Below are positions 8,294-17,236 of a stretch of DNA of 64,000 nt, piece after piece. Each line of letters begins with the position of its first letter. Positions within the stretch are counted from its first letter, which is position 1. The DNA lies in assembly GCF_000152705.1 (NCBI RefSeq), contig NZ_CH672413.1:2856139-2920138 (forward strand), written 5' to 3'. Origin of the DNA: Janibacter sp. HTCC2649. GTDB lineage: Bacteria > Actinomycetota > Actinomycetes > Actinomycetales > Dermatophilaceae. The notes beneath the pieces are model-generated. The model was not told the origin of the DNA. It made no database searches and was given only the letters and a program-made list of their open reading frames with translations. The position numbers were made by a program, and so were the translations under genes.

Positions 8294-9631
8294 TCAGGCT
8301 TCCTGGACTGCGAGAGCGGCGGCGGCGGCTGCGTCGCGAGCTCGGGTGCGACTTCGGTCGAGGAGGTCGCGGGTGTCCACCTGCGTGCTGCGGTGCTCGC
8401 TGACGACAATCCTGCCATCCACCAGAACGTCGGTGACATCGCCCCTCCCGGCCGCATGGACGAGCAGGGCCGGGACATCGTGCACGGGTGTGAGGTGTGG
8501 CTGGTCGAGGTCGAGCAGGACGATGTCGGCTCGCTTGCCGACTTCGAGGCTGCCGATGAGGTCGTCCAGGCCGAGCGCGTGGGCGCCGTCGATGGTGGCG
8601 GCGCGCACGATCTGCTCGGCGTCGATGGCCGGGTCGCCCGACGTGAGGGCCGCGAGATGGGCGGCCTGGCGCATGGCCTGCCACATGTCGAGGTCGTTGC
8701 TGCTGGCGCAGCCGTCGGTGCCGATACCGAGGGGTATGCCGTGTGCTCGCCAGCGCTTCCAGTCCAGTGCGCCGGACGCGAGCTTGAGGTTCGAGCCCGG
8801 GCAGTGGGCCACCGTGACTCCCGCGGCTGCGGCCAGGTCCCGGTCGGTCTCGGTGAGGTGGACGCCGTGCCCGAACACCACGTGGGCCGGCCCCTCGAGG
8901 GCCCCGGCGTTCGCGAGGAGCTCGGTGGGGGTGGCGTCGAAGCGGGCCCGGGTGTCGGCGTTCTCGGCCGCGTTCTCGGAGACGTGGGTGTGCAGGACTC
9001 CGGCTGGAGCGATCTCCTTCAGGATCGAGGCGACCTCGGTGAGGTGCTCGACCGAACACGTATAAGTACTGTGCGGCATCGCCGCCACGGGCACCTCGGG
9101 ACCGCCGATTGCACGCAGCACCTCCGGCCAGGCGCGCAGCCCGGCCATCCGCTCCTCCCAGGCGAGCCCGTCGGGCCCGGGACCGTCGAAGAAGGTCGGC
9201 CCACCCACGTGCCGCGAGCCGGCCGCCACGGCGCCTCGGTGGGCGGCCTCGTGGTGGAAGTACATGTCGAGCTGGGTCGTGCACCCGCCCAGCAGGGACT
9301 CGAGGGCCCCGAGCGTGGCGCCGAGCTCGACCGTTGCTGGGTCCATCACGGCGCCCTCGGCCGCCCACACTCGCGTGAGGAACTGTTGGAGGTCGACTCC
9401 CTCGGCGATCCCGCGCAGCAGGGTCATCGACAGATGGGTGTGCAGGTTGACGAGTCCGGGCAGGGCGAGCCGGGCCCGGCCGTCGACCACCGTGTCGCCG
9501 TCGGTCTCCGCAACAGCGCCGATCTCGGTGATGACACCGTCCTCGATGGCGATCGAGACGTCGCGCAGCACGGTGTCGTCGGCGTCCACCGTGACGGCGA
9601 TCGCGAGGTCCCGCAGGACGATGCGGTTCAT
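8294..9631 (-). CDS. mtaD: 5-methylthioadenosine/S-adenosylhomocysteine deaminase-like amidohydrolase
   Basis: A 445-residue metal-dependent amidohydrolase. Zinc ligands are visible as HTH (H64, H66), the His in HTHVSE, the His in VFGHGVHL and the Asp in IGTDGCASS. The segment SMTLLRGIAEGVDLQQFL resembles MtaD. It should deaminate methylthioadenosine or S-adenosylhomocysteine to the inosine form. Guanine or 8-oxoguanine deaminase is the main alternative. Its start overlaps the stop of the upstream phosphorylase (ATGA), and that partner cleaves thioinosine/thioadenosine, so the MTA reading is favoured by context. Confidence 0.75.
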   Translation of the reverse strand: MNRIVLRDLAIAVTVDADDTVLRDVSIAIEDGVITEIGAVAETDGDTVVDGRARLALPGLVNLHTHLSMTLLRGIAEGVDLQQFLTRVWAAEGAVMDPATVELGATLGALESLLGGCTTQLDMYFHHEAAHRGAVAAGSRHVGGPTFFDGPGPDGLAWEERMAGLRAWPEVLRAIGGPEVPVAAMPHSTYTCSVEHLTEVASILKEIAPAGVLHTHVSENAAENADTRARFDATPTELLANAGALEGPAHVVFGHGVHLTETDRDLAAAAGVTVAHCPGSNLKLASGALDWKRWRAHGIPLGIGTDGCASSNDLDMWQAMRQAAHLAALTSGDPAIDAEQIVRAATIDGAHALGLDDLIGSLEVGKRADIVLLDLDQPHLTPVHDVPALLVHAAGRGDVTDVLVDGRIVVSEHRSTQVDTRDLLDRSRTRARDAAAAAALAVQEA

Positions 9632-10437
9632 CCGTCACCTTCTGAATCCAGGGAGTCGGCATCGACCTCGAAGTCGTCGGCCGCGAACACCGACCGCGTG
9701 TGGACGAGCTCGTCGATGACGGCGAGCACCTTGGGCGCGCCCGTCTCGAGCACCGCCGAGATCTCGTCCATCGTGATCGGCTCACCCGGCCGGACGCCCG
9801 CCGCAGGGTTCACGACCAGGCTGAGGGCGGCATACCGAAGTCCTGCCTCAGCGGCGAGGGTCACCTCGGGGACGCCGGTCATCCCGGCGACGGTGCCGCC
9901 AGCCAGGGCGGCGAGGCGGATCTCGGCCGGTGACTCGAAGCGCGGCCCGTCGAAGCAGACGTAGACGCCACCGTCGATGACGGACTGGCCGATCGCGCTG
10001 GCAGCGTCGAGGAGCTCGCGGCGCAGGACCGGGTCGTAGGCCGTCGTCATGTCCGTGTGGACGACTCCCTCGGGTCCGTCGCCGTCGTGGAAGGTCGCGC
10101 TGCGCTGCCGGGTGAAGTCGAGGAAGTCGTCGATGACGACGATCTCGCCGGCCTCGAGGTCGGGGTCGATGCCACCGGTGACGTTGACCGCGATGACGTC
10201 GTGCACCCCGAGGTCGGCGAGGGCTCGGACGATCGCGCGGTAGTTGACCATGTGCGGCGGCACCTCGTGCCCGGCTCCGTGCCGCGTGACGAAGACGACG
10301 GGCTGACCGTGCCAGGACCCTTGGGTCACCGACGTAGGCCCGTATGCCGTGTCAACCGTTTCGCTGCGGGCGTCGTCGAGCGCGTCGAGGTCGTAGAAGC
10401 CGGTGCCGGCGATGATTCCCAGAGGGTGGCGAGTCAC
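9628..10437 (-). CDS. MTAP/PNP-family nucleoside phosphorylase, likely S-methyl-5'-thioinosine phosphorylase
   Basis: A 269-residue trimeric-type purine nucleoside phosphorylase: GIIAGTGFYDLD at the N-terminus, the phosphate-binding TRHGAGHEVPPHMVNYRA, NVTGGIDPDL where MTA phosphorylases usually have a Gly-Ser, then GVYVCFDGPRFESPAEI and GMTGVPEVTLAAE. It splits a nucleoside with phosphate into base and (methylthio)ribose-1-phosphate. Together with the adjacent deaminase it would recycle methylthioadenosine through methylthioinosine to hypoxanthine. The GTG start at 10437 is chosen because homology begins there; the longer frame to 10785 runs antisense into the gamma-glutamyltransferase gene. 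A GTG at 10446 is also possible. Confidence 0.8.
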   Translation of the reverse strand: MTRHPLGIIAGTGFYDLDALDDARSETVDTAYGPTSVTQGSWHGQPVVFVTRHGAGHEVPPHMVNYRAIVRALADLGVHDVIAVNVTGGIDPDLEAGEIVVIDDFLDFTRQRSATFHDGDGPEGVVHTDMTTAYDPVLRRELLDAASAIGQSVIDGGVYVCFDGPRFESPAEIRLAALAGGTVAGMTGVPEVTLAAEAGLRYAALSLVVNPAAGVRPGEPITMDEISAVLETGAPKVLAVIDELVHTRSVFAADDFEVDADSLDSEGDG

Positions 10438-10464
10438 GAGCGCCACGCTACCCGTGGTGCGAGG

Positions 10465-12045
10465 ATGCCTCGCATGAGCAGGCAAGTGGCGATCGCGGCG
10501 ACGGGGCCGGCGTCGCTCGGTGCCGGGCAGGCAGTCATCGCCGACGGGGGCAACGCGGTGGATGCCGCCATCGGTGCAGCCATCACGGCCATGAGCAGCG
10601 AACCGGGGATCGTCAGCCTCGCGGGTGGCGCCTTTGTGTCGGTGTGGCCGGCGTCGGGTTCGCCGGTCGTCATCGACGGCAACGTCGCCATGCCGGGGCG
10701 CGGGCTGCCGCGCTCGGCCTTTGGTGGGGGAGTTCGCGAGGTCGTCACGGAGTACGGCGGCGGCGTGACCATGTATGCCGGCCACGGCTCGGTCGCGGTG
10801 CCAGGCGCCCTGTCGGCGTGTGAGGCGGCGGTGGCTGGCTTCGGCTCCCTGCCCTGGGCTTCGCTAGTCGATCCGGCGGTCGGTGTCTGCCGCGATGGCT
10901 ACCCGATCGGTGGAGCTGCTGCGCGATACCTCGCGCTCGTCGCGGACCCGCTCTTCGGGCACGACTCCGGTGCTCGTCGGTTGACTCGCCGCGACGACGG
11001 ATCTCCTTTTGTTGCAGGGGACCTCGCGCGCAACCCCGAGCTGGCACGGGTGTTGGAGGCCGTTGCTCGTGAAGGGTCGTCGCTCCTCACCACCGGGGAG
11101 CTGGGCCGCGCGCTCGCGGCCGACATGGCCGCCCAAGGTGGGCTGCTCACGGAGGCCGACTTCGCGGCATACACAGTCGTTGTTCGTGAACCGGTGCGCC
11201 GCACCGTCGGTGACTGGGACGTCGCCGTGAACCCCCCGCCCTCGGTCGGGGGACCGTTGCTCGCCGTGATGCTCGCGGAGCTCGCGCGCTCGTCCCACCT
11301 CGACACCATCGGACGCTCGGGAACGAATCGGGGTGCAGACGGGGTCTCGTGGGAGGACATCCTGCGGATCCAGCGCGCGGTGCTGGCCTATCGACTCAAG
11401 GTGCACGACCTCTCGCGCGATCTCGACGCCGACGGCCACGCACTGCTCGCGGCTGTCGATCGGCACGGGCTCGCGGGGTTGCCGACGTCGGCGTCGACGG
11501 CGCACATCTCCGCGGTCGACAGCGACGGGCTGGCGTGCGCCGTGACGATGTCGAGTGGGTATGGGTCAGGCGTGACGATCCCCGGAACAGGGCTGCTGCT
11601 CAACAACGCTTTGGGTGAACCGGAACTCAACCGGCTGGGGCTGCACGCTCTCGAGCCCGGGACGCGACTGGCGTCCAACATGGCGCCGACCGTGGCTCGC
11701 ACTGCTGACGGTCGGGTGCTGGCCGTGGGTTCGCCCGGTGCGGACCGGATCACGACGGCGCTCATGCAGGTGCTCGCGCAGCTGTGTCTGGGAGGGGTCG
11801 ACCTCGACGTCGCGATCCAGGCGCCGCGGATGCACGTGCGGTTCGAGGCGTCTGGGGAGCCGGTGGTCGAGCACGAGGCGAGCGTCGACATCGAGACAGC
11901 GGTGCGCAAGGCGGGGCTGAGCGGACTCGACCACGGCGATCTGTCGATGTACTTCGGAGGTGTGGGGGCGGCATACCTCAGCGGTGAGGGTGAGCTGCGA
12001 GCTGCGGGCGACCCCAGGCGCGAAGCCGCCGTCGGCGTCTCCTGA
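10465..12045 (+). CDS. ggt: Gamma-glutamyltransferase family protein
   Basis: A 526-residue Ntn-hydrolase proenzyme. The autoprocessing Thr is in STAHISAVDSDG (about T345), and the small-subunit motif SGYGSGVTIPGTGLLLNNAL contains the substrate-binding stretch. The N-terminal part matches family features (GGNAVDAAIGAA, GGAFVSVW, GHGSVAVPGA). The family transfers or hydrolyses gamma-glutamyl groups of glutathione or related amides. No signal peptide is seen, so it may be cytoplasmic and act on other gamma-glutamyl amides; actinobacteria generally use mycothiol. Start ATG 10465 or 10474. The divergent phosphorylase begins only 27 bp away. Confidence 0.85.
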   Translation: MPRMSRQVAIAATGPASLGAGQAVIADGGNAVDAAIGAAITAMSSEPGIVSLAGGAFVSVWPASGSPVVIDGNVAMPGRGLPRSAFGGGVREVVTEYGGGVTMYAGHGSVAVPGALSACEAAVAGFGSLPWASLVDPAVGVCRDGYPIGGAAARYLALVADPLFGHDSGARRLTRRDDGSPFVAGDLARNPELARVLEAVAREGSSLLTTGELGRALAADMAAQGGLLTEADFAAYTVVVREPVRRTVGDWDVAVNPPPSVGGPLLAVMLAELARSSHLDTIGRSGTNRGADGVSWEDILRIQRAVLAYRLKVHDLSRDLDADGHALLAAVDRHGLAGLPTSASTAHISAVDSDGLACAVTMSSGYGSGVTIPGTGLLLNNALGEPELNRLGLHALEPGTRLASNMAPTVARTADGRVLAVGSPGADRITTALMQVLAQLCLGGVDLDVAIQAPRMHVRFEASGEPVVEHEASVDIETAVRKAGLSGLDHGDLSMYFGGVGAAYLSGEGELRAAGDPRREAAVGVS

Positions 12046-12064
12046 CCCCACCCGAAGTCGCACC

Positions 12065-13426
12065 TCAGCGGGTGGCGCCGGTGACCATCCACTTGTCGGT
12101 GCGGACGCGGGCCCACATGAGGACGCCGCGGATGGCCATGAACGCGGTGAACGCGAGCCACAGCCAGGTGACCGCGTTGTTGGATCCGCGAACGCTGCCG
12201 TCCTCGAGGAGCCAGTCGCCCATGAGGTGCACGCCGAGGATGAGCGGCAGGTAGGCGAGGAAGTTCGCGAGCATCGCGCGGGCCAGCCACGGCCCGTCCC
12301 CGGCGCCGATGAGGACACCGTCGATGACGAACGCGAAACCGCTCAAGGGCTGCGACAACGCGACGATGATGAGCGCCGCCGCGATGGCCGACTGCACCGC
12401 TGGGTCGCTCGTGAACAGACGCGGCAGGGTGGTGTGGAGCAGCAGCAGGAGAATGCCGAGGACGACGCCGCCGATGACGCCCCAGCGGATCATCAACGTT
12501 GTGGCAGAACGGGTTCGGGCGAGGTCGCCCGCGCCCAGAGCCTTGCCCGTGATGGCCTGCGCGGCGATGGCGATGGCATCGAGGGCGAAGACGAGGAAGC
12601 TCCAGATGACCGCCGAGACCTGGTAGGCGGCGAGCGGCACGTCACCGAGTCCGGCCGCGACCCAGGTCGTCGTGAGCAGCACGGCGCGCAGGGCCAGGGT
12701 GCGGATGAGGAGCGGCACGCCGGTGCGGGCGGCTCCGAGGATCCGGCCCGGGTGGGCGCGCAGCGTGACGTGGTTGCGGGCTGCCTCACGCATGAGGACG
12801 GCGACGAGGGCGACCGCCATGCCGGTCTGGGCGATGACCGTGCCGAGCGCGGATCCGCCTATGCCCCAATGGAATCCGTAGACGAAGAGGAAGTTCAGGG
12901 CGATGTTGCTGGTGAACCCGAGTGCGCTCGCGAGCAGCGGCGTCTTGGTGTCCTGGAGGCCGCGCAGCACCCCGGTCGTGGCGAGGACGACGAGCATCGC
13001 GGGGATGGAGATGGCCGAGATCCGCAGATAGGTGACCGCGTGTCCGAGTGCCTCGGGCGAAGCCCCGAACAGTCGACAGATCGGGCCGGCAAAGACGGCG
13101 ACGAGCACTGCCGTGACGGCACCGAGGCCGACGGCGAGCCAGGTGCCGTCGATACCCGCGGCGATCGCGCCGTTGCGGTTGCCGGCGCCCAGCTGGCGTG
13201 CGACCACGGACGTCGTGCCGTAGGCGAGGAACACGAAGATGTTGGCCGCGGTCAGCAGCATCGCGCTCGCGACCCCGAGGCCGGCGAGCTGTGGGGTACC
13301 GAGGTGGCCGACGATCGCGGAGTCCGCGAGGAGGAACAGGGGTTCGGCGACGAGGGCCAGGAACGCGGGGAGCGCGAGTCGCAGGACCTCCCGATGCTGG
13401 CTCGGGGTCTCTTCGGTCGGGCTCAC
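12065..13426 (-). CDS. MATE-family efflux transporter (DinF-like)
   Basis: A 453-residue membrane protein with twelve predicted hydrophobic segments in two repeats. It carries the MATE/DinF signature PAFLALVAEPLFLLADSAIVGHLGT near the N-terminus and the related AYGTTSVVARQLGAG. MATE proteins export cationic or toxic compounds using H+ or Na+ gradients; the substrate is unknown. It starts with GTG and converges on the gamma-glutamyltransferase gene with only 19 bp between stops. The gene shows no break or missing region. Confidence 0.9.
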   Translation of the reverse strand: MSPTEETPSQHREVLRLALPAFLALVAEPLFLLADSAIVGHLGTPQLAGLGVASAMLLTAANIFVFLAYGTTSVVARQLGAGNRNGAIAAGIDGTWLAVGLGAVTAVLVAVFAGPICRLFGASPEALGHAVTYLRISAISIPAMLVVLATTGVLRGLQDTKTPLLASALGFTSNIALNFLFVYGFHWGIGGSALGTVIAQTGMAVALVAVLMREAARNHVTLRAHPGRILGAARTGVPLLIRTLALRAVLLTTTWVAAGLGDVPLAAYQVSAVIWSFLVFALDAIAIAAQAITGKALGAGDLARTRSATTLMIRWGVIGGVVLGILLLLLHTTLPRLFTSDPAVQSAIAAALIIVALSQPLSGFAFVIDGVLIGAGDGPWLARAMLANFLAYLPLILGVHLMGDWLLEDGSVRGSNNAVTWLWLAFTAFMAIRGVLMWARVRTDKWMVTGATR

Positions 13427-13487
13427 ACCGCGACGCTAGCCGCACAAGTGGCTACGCTTCAGTAACCACCGTCAGCTGGAGGTCTCA

Positions 13488-15215
13488 ATGTCGAGGTTCC
13501 GCCCCGTTGTCCCGTCTCGTTCTCGTCGCCTGCGGCGCAGTGGGTATGCCGTCCTCGCGGCGGTGCTCGCAACTCTCGTCGCGCTCATGGGAGCCTCCAC
13601 CGCGGCCACGTCCGCCACGGCTGCCGGCCCGGCGTGGTGGGAGCCGGTCAACCCGCAGACACCCGACTCGCAGGTCAACGTGACCGGCGCGCCCTTCAAG
13701 GGCAGTCGCGGCGGGGAGGTCCGAGGCCTCGTCGACGCCCACACGCACATGTTCAGTGACGAGGGCTTCGGTGGAAACGTGGTGTGCGGCAGGACGTTCA
13801 GCGTCGACGGCATCGCATCGGCACTCCAGGACTGCCCGGCCCACCAGCCCAACGGCAACCTTGCGCTCATCGAGAACCTCACCAACGCGCGACTTGGCGG
13901 CAACCCGTTCGCGAGTCACGACACGGTGGGCTGGCCGACGTTCAACTTCTGGCCGGCATACGACTCCTTCACGCACCAGCAGATGTACTACAAGTGGGTC
14001 GAGCGGGCCTGGCGCGGAGGGCAGCGGGTCCTCGTCAACGACCTCGTGTCCAACTCCGGGCTCTGCCTCATCAACGGCGTCGTCAACCCGCCCAACAAGA
14101 GCTCGTGCAACGACATGGACGCGGTGCGGCGGGAGGCCGCCAGGACCCGGCAGCTCGAGGCGTTCATCGATGGGCAGTACGGCGGCACCGGTAAGGGCTG
14201 GTTCCGTGTGGTGACGAACCCGGAGCAGGCGCGGTCGGTCATCGAACAGGGCAAGCTCGCGGTCGTCCTCGGGGTCGAGACGTCGGAACCGTTCGGGTGC
14301 AAGCAGTTCCTCACGATCCCCGGATGCACCAAGGCGCAGATCGACCGGGGACTCGACGAACTCCAGGCGCTCGGCGTCTCCTCGATGTTCCTGTGCCACA
14401 AGTTCGACAACGCGCTCTGTGGGGTGCGCTACGACGAGGGCACGACGGGGCTCATCGTCAACCTCGGGCAGTTCCTCACGACCGGCACGTGGTGGAACCC
14501 GCGCACGTGCAAGGCCGGTGAGGTGCCGGACCACACGGTCATCGGCGGGGTTCTGCCCAAGGAGCTCGCGATCGCCTTCCCGTTGGCTGTGGTGCCGGTG
14601 TATCCCGCTGGGCCGCACTGCAATCCGCGGGGGTTGTCGTCGCTCGGTGAGTACGCCCTGCGCGGCATGATCTCGCGCAACATGATGGTCGAGCTCGACC
14701 ACATGTCGGCCAAGGCCGCTGAGCGCAGCCTTCAGATCCTGGAGGAGAACCGGTATGCCGGTGCCCTCAGCTCGCACTCGTGGATGGACACCTCCTACGT
14801 GGAGCGGCTGTACTCGCTCGGCGGGTTCGCGACCCAGTACGGGCACGACACAACGCAGTTCGTCGCCGACTGGCGCGCCACCAAGGCGCAGCGCGACCGG
14901 TTCGGTGTCGGCTACGGGTTCGGGATGGACATGAATGGGTTCGGTGGGACTCCCGCACCGCGAGCCGGGGCTGCGACGTCGGCAGCCGGGCCGGTGGTCT
15001 ATCCGTTCCGCTCGGTCGATGGTGGGTCGGTGCTGTCGCGCCAGACGACCGGAGAGCGCACGTGGGACGTCAACGTCGACGGGGTCGCGCACTACGGACA
15101 GGTACCCGACTGGGTGGAGGACCTGCGCCTCGTCGGAGGCCAGGAGCTCGTCGACGACCTCATGGCCGGCGCCGAGTCCTACCTCGACACGTGGGCGGCC
15201 ACCGCCGGGCACTAG
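13488..15215 (+). CDS. Secreted metallo-hydrolase, M19 dipeptidase-like
   Basis: A 575-residue exported protein. A basic start (RFRPVVPSRSRRLRRS), a hydrophobic core and ATSATAA-GPAWW give a signal peptide of about 45 residues. The mature protein opens with GLVDAHTHMFSDEG, the metal-binding HxH of amidohydrolases. Later MMVELDHMSAKA and GALSSHSWMD resemble the His motifs of renal dipeptidase (M19). It is longer than typical M19 enzymes (about 350-400 residues) and Cys-rich, so peptide hydrolysis is only a likely role. GGAGG precedes the ATG. Its TAG stop shares CTAG with the convergent DUF202 gene. Confidence 0.75.
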   Translation: MSRFRPVVPSRSRRLRRSGYAVLAAVLATLVALMGASTAATSATAAGPAWWEPVNPQTPDSQVNVTGAPFKGSRGGEVRGLVDAHTHMFSDEGFGGNVVCGRTFSVDGIASALQDCPAHQPNGNLALIENLTNARLGGNPFASHDTVGWPTFNFWPAYDSFTHQQMYYKWVERAWRGGQRVLVNDLVSNSGLCLINGVVNPPNKSSCNDMDAVRREAARTRQLEAFIDGQYGGTGKGWFRVVTNPEQARSVIEQGKLAVVLGVETSEPFGCKQFLTIPGCTKAQIDRGLDELQALGVSSMFLCHKFDNALCGVRYDEGTTGLIVNLGQFLTTGTWWNPRTCKAGEVPDHTVIGGVLPKELAIAFPLAVVPVYPAGPHCNPRGLSSLGEYALRGMISRNMMVELDHMSAKAAERSLQILEENRYAGALSSHSWMDTSYVERLYSLGGFATQYGHDTTQFVADWRATKAQRDRFGVGYGFGMDMNGFGGTPAPRAGAATSAAGPVVYPFRSVDGGSVLSRQTTGERTWDVNVDGVAHYGQVPDWVEDLRLVGGQELVDDLMAGAESYLDTWAATAGH

Positions 15216-15541
15216 GCCGTCAGCGTGATCCAGAGGGCGGCGACGGCGAGGGCTGCCGTCGCCGCGCACACGACGAGGACCTCGGTCGTCGCGGGCTCGA
15301 GTCCCGGGGCAGGGAAGAAGCGACCGATCCGTCGCAGTCGGGTCCGGGTGTGGAAGAACATCCACGTCGCGGTGACAGCGGCGATGGCCACAACGATGGC
15401 GACCGTGGGTCCTTGGTGTGTCGCCCAGCGCAGGAACAACAACGACGCACCGACGAACGAGATGGCCGTGCGCTGCCAGGCGAGTGAGGTGCGCTCGGGC
15501 TGCAGGCCGTCGTCGGTGCGCGGCGTCGTCGGGTCGGACAT
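15212..15541 (-). CDS. DUF202 membrane protein
   Basis: A 109-residue protein of the DUF202 family. It has the typical opening LQPERTSLAWQRTAISFVGASLLFLRW, a second membrane segment (AIVVAIAAVTATWMFF), a basic loop RTRLRRIGRFF and a third segment near the C-terminus. The function of DUF202 is not established. It starts 2 bp after the stop of a second DUF202 gene, forming the common tandem pair. The reading frame continues upstream, but ATG 15541 fits the family length and spacing. Confidence 0.85.
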   Translation of the reverse strand: MSDPTTPRTDDGLQPERTSLAWQRTAISFVGASLLFLRWATHQGPTVAIVVAIAAVTATWMFFHTRTRLRRIGRFFPAPGLEPATTEVLVVCAATAALAVAALWITLTA

Positions 15542-15543
15542 CG

Positions 15544-15897
15544 TCACTTCACGATGAGCACGAGCAGGACGATCGTGGCGACGACGGTCCCGATGATGAG
15601 GAACGGGATGAGGGTCGGGAAGGGGAGCGGCCGACCCTGACGCATGGCTTGCTCGACTCGCAGCCAACGCACTCCCGCCCCGATGGCCACCGTGGCGCCG
15701 ACGAGGATGAGGAGGATCGCGAGGATGCCGCGCACGGTCTCGTCGAGGTTGATGCTGAACCCCTCGATCGCGACGGCCCCGGCGATGAGGGCGAGGCCGG
15801 TGCGGATCCACGCGAGGAACGTGCGTTCGTTGGCCAGCGTGAACCGGGGGTCGGGTTCGGTGCCAGGGCCGAGCACGCGCCGGGGAGTTTCTGCCAT
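15544..15897 (-). CDS. DUF202 membrane protein, YidH-like
   Basis: A 117-residue protein with the DUF202/YidH hallmark LANERTFLAWIRTGLALIAGAVAIEGF followed by two more hydrophobic stretches and a basic loop (RWLRVEQAMRQGR). It is probably a small three-helix inner-membrane protein. YidH-like members are often paired with a shorter DUF202 partner, as here. The pair likely acts together; no substrate or process is known. Nothing in the promoter region (15898-15966) stands out. Confidence 0.85.
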   Translation of the reverse strand: MAETPRRVLGPGTEPDPRFTLANERTFLAWIRTGLALIAGAVAIEGFSINLDETVRGILAILLILVGATVAIGAGVRWLRVEQAMRQGRPLPFPTLIPFLIIGTVVATIVLLVLIVK

Positions 15898-15966
15898 GCC
15901 CTGACCCTAGCGACAGCGGAAGGTGAGGTCCTTTTGGTCGTCAGCAGACCGGCATACGCTGAAGGC

Positions 15967-16242
15967 ATGTGCCGAAACATCCGTCAGTTGCACAACTTCG
16001 AGCCCCCCGCCACGGACAGCGAGGTGTATGCCGCAGCGCTCCAGTACGTGCGCAAGGTGAGTGGGTCGACCAAGCCTTCGCAGGCGAACCAGGAGGCGTT
16101 CGACGCTGCGGTGCGTGAGGTCGCCGATGCGACCCAGCACCTGTTGAACCACCTCGTCACCGCTGCACCGCCCAAGGACCGTGAGGTCGAGGCGGCGAAG
16201 GCGAGGGCGCGCTCGGCGGAGAGGTACGGCCGCGCCGGTTAG
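15967..16242 (+). CDS. DUF2277 family protein
   Basis: A 91-residue protein matching DUF2277 across its length: MCRNIRQLHNFEPPATDSEV at the start, AALQYVRKVSGSTKPSQAN in the middle and a helical tail. It is soluble with a conserved Cys at position 2. The family function is not known. It is convergent with the thioesterase gene, and the two stop codons overlap. ATG 15967 is fixed by the conserved MCRNIR start. Confidence 0.9.
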   Translation: MCRNIRQLHNFEPPATDSEVYAAALQYVRKVSGSTKPSQANQEAFDAAVREVADATQHLLNHLVTAAPPKDREVEAAKARARSAERYGRAG

Positions 16243-17024
16243 GAGTTCGGGCGGACGGTGAGGATCTGGTTGAGCGAACCGATCGGGCCGTCCTCGTCGT
16301 GCAGGACGCTGCTCGTGAGTCCGATGCCGTCATCGCCGAACGTGACGGTGGTGTCGAAGCCGGCCCAGCCAGCGCGGGGTGCCCGGACGAGGTGAGCCGT
16401 GAGGTCGAGGTTGGGGAACGCGACCTTCGTGGGGTCCTCGCGCACGGTCATCCCATTGGCGATGTCGAGGACACCGATGAACGCGGAGGTCGATGAGACG
16501 GGTTCGTCGGCGACGAGGGGCTCGTCGGTGCGGACCCAGAAGCGGGCCCGGCCGGGTTCGGTCTGTCGGCGGCGCAGGTGAGCGGTCTTGATGAAGCCGC
16601 CGGGCCAGACCGTGGTGGGGTCCCAGGGTGGGGTGTCCTCGGGGCTGGGGATGCTCGGGGTGGCGGAGCCGGCGACGGCGCTGGTGTCGCGGGGCTGGAG
16701 GAGCCAGGCGCGCAGGATGACGGCCGGTCGAGCACCGTGGCTGAGAATGGCTTCGACGAGCTCGATGGTGCGACCCGGGCGGCGAACGGTGACGGTGGTC
16801 TCGACCTCGCCGATGGGCAGGGTGCCGAGGATGTCGTAGGAGAGGCGCGCGAGGGGGAGGGCGTTCGCCGGATTCTCGTCGCGTCGCTCGTCCCGGTCGA
16901 TCTCGACGACGTGGGCGAGCAGTCCGAGGGCTGGTGCGATGTGTTGCTCGTCCAGGGTCCAGGCGCCGCCGGTGTGTTCGGTGGCTCGGAATGTGGTGGG
17001 GCCGGTGCGTTCGAAATAGGCCAT
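16239..17024 (-). CDS. Acyl-CoA thioesterase-like (TesB/4HBT_3 family) protein
   Basis: A 261-residue protein with two hot-dog halves in the TesB/4HBT_3 arrangement. The N-terminal half has TTFRATEHTGGAWTLDEQHIAPALGLLAHVVE and PLARLSYDILGTLPIGEVE. The C-terminal half has the NLDLTAHLVRAPRAGWAGFDT segment including the DLTAHL motif of acyl-CoA thioesterases. The likely role is hydrolysis of acyl-CoA thioesters; substrate length is unknown. Start ATG 17024 (MAYFERTG) is chosen over 17042 because homology begins there. The region between it and dnaB carries the DnaA-box cluster. Confidence 0.8.
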   Translation of the reverse strand: MAYFERTGPTTFRATEHTGGAWTLDEQHIAPALGLLAHVVEIDRDERRDENPANALPLARLSYDILGTLPIGEVETTVTVRRPGRTIELVEAILSHGARPAVILRAWLLQPRDTSAVAGSATPSIPSPEDTPPWDPTTVWPGGFIKTAHLRRRQTEPGRARFWVRTDEPLVADEPVSSTSAFIGVLDIANGMTVREDPTKVAFPNLDLTAHLVRAPRAGWAGFDTTVTFGDDGIGLTSSVLHDEDGPIGSLNQILTVRPNS

Positions 17025-17236
17025 GTGTCGATCTTGCTGCACGTGGGGTACGGCATCACGGCTGGTCGGGGCTACTGGAGGGTAGGGGGGGCCAGAAACC
17101 GCTGGTTAGGCCGGGTGGGGGGCGGGCTACGTGACGCGGCTCATGTGGATGAGACACGCCCGAAAGTTTCTTTTGCTCACACCCCGTGCACGACAAAACC
17201 GCAGGTCAGAGGGCTGCGAGGGGACTAGCCCAAGGA

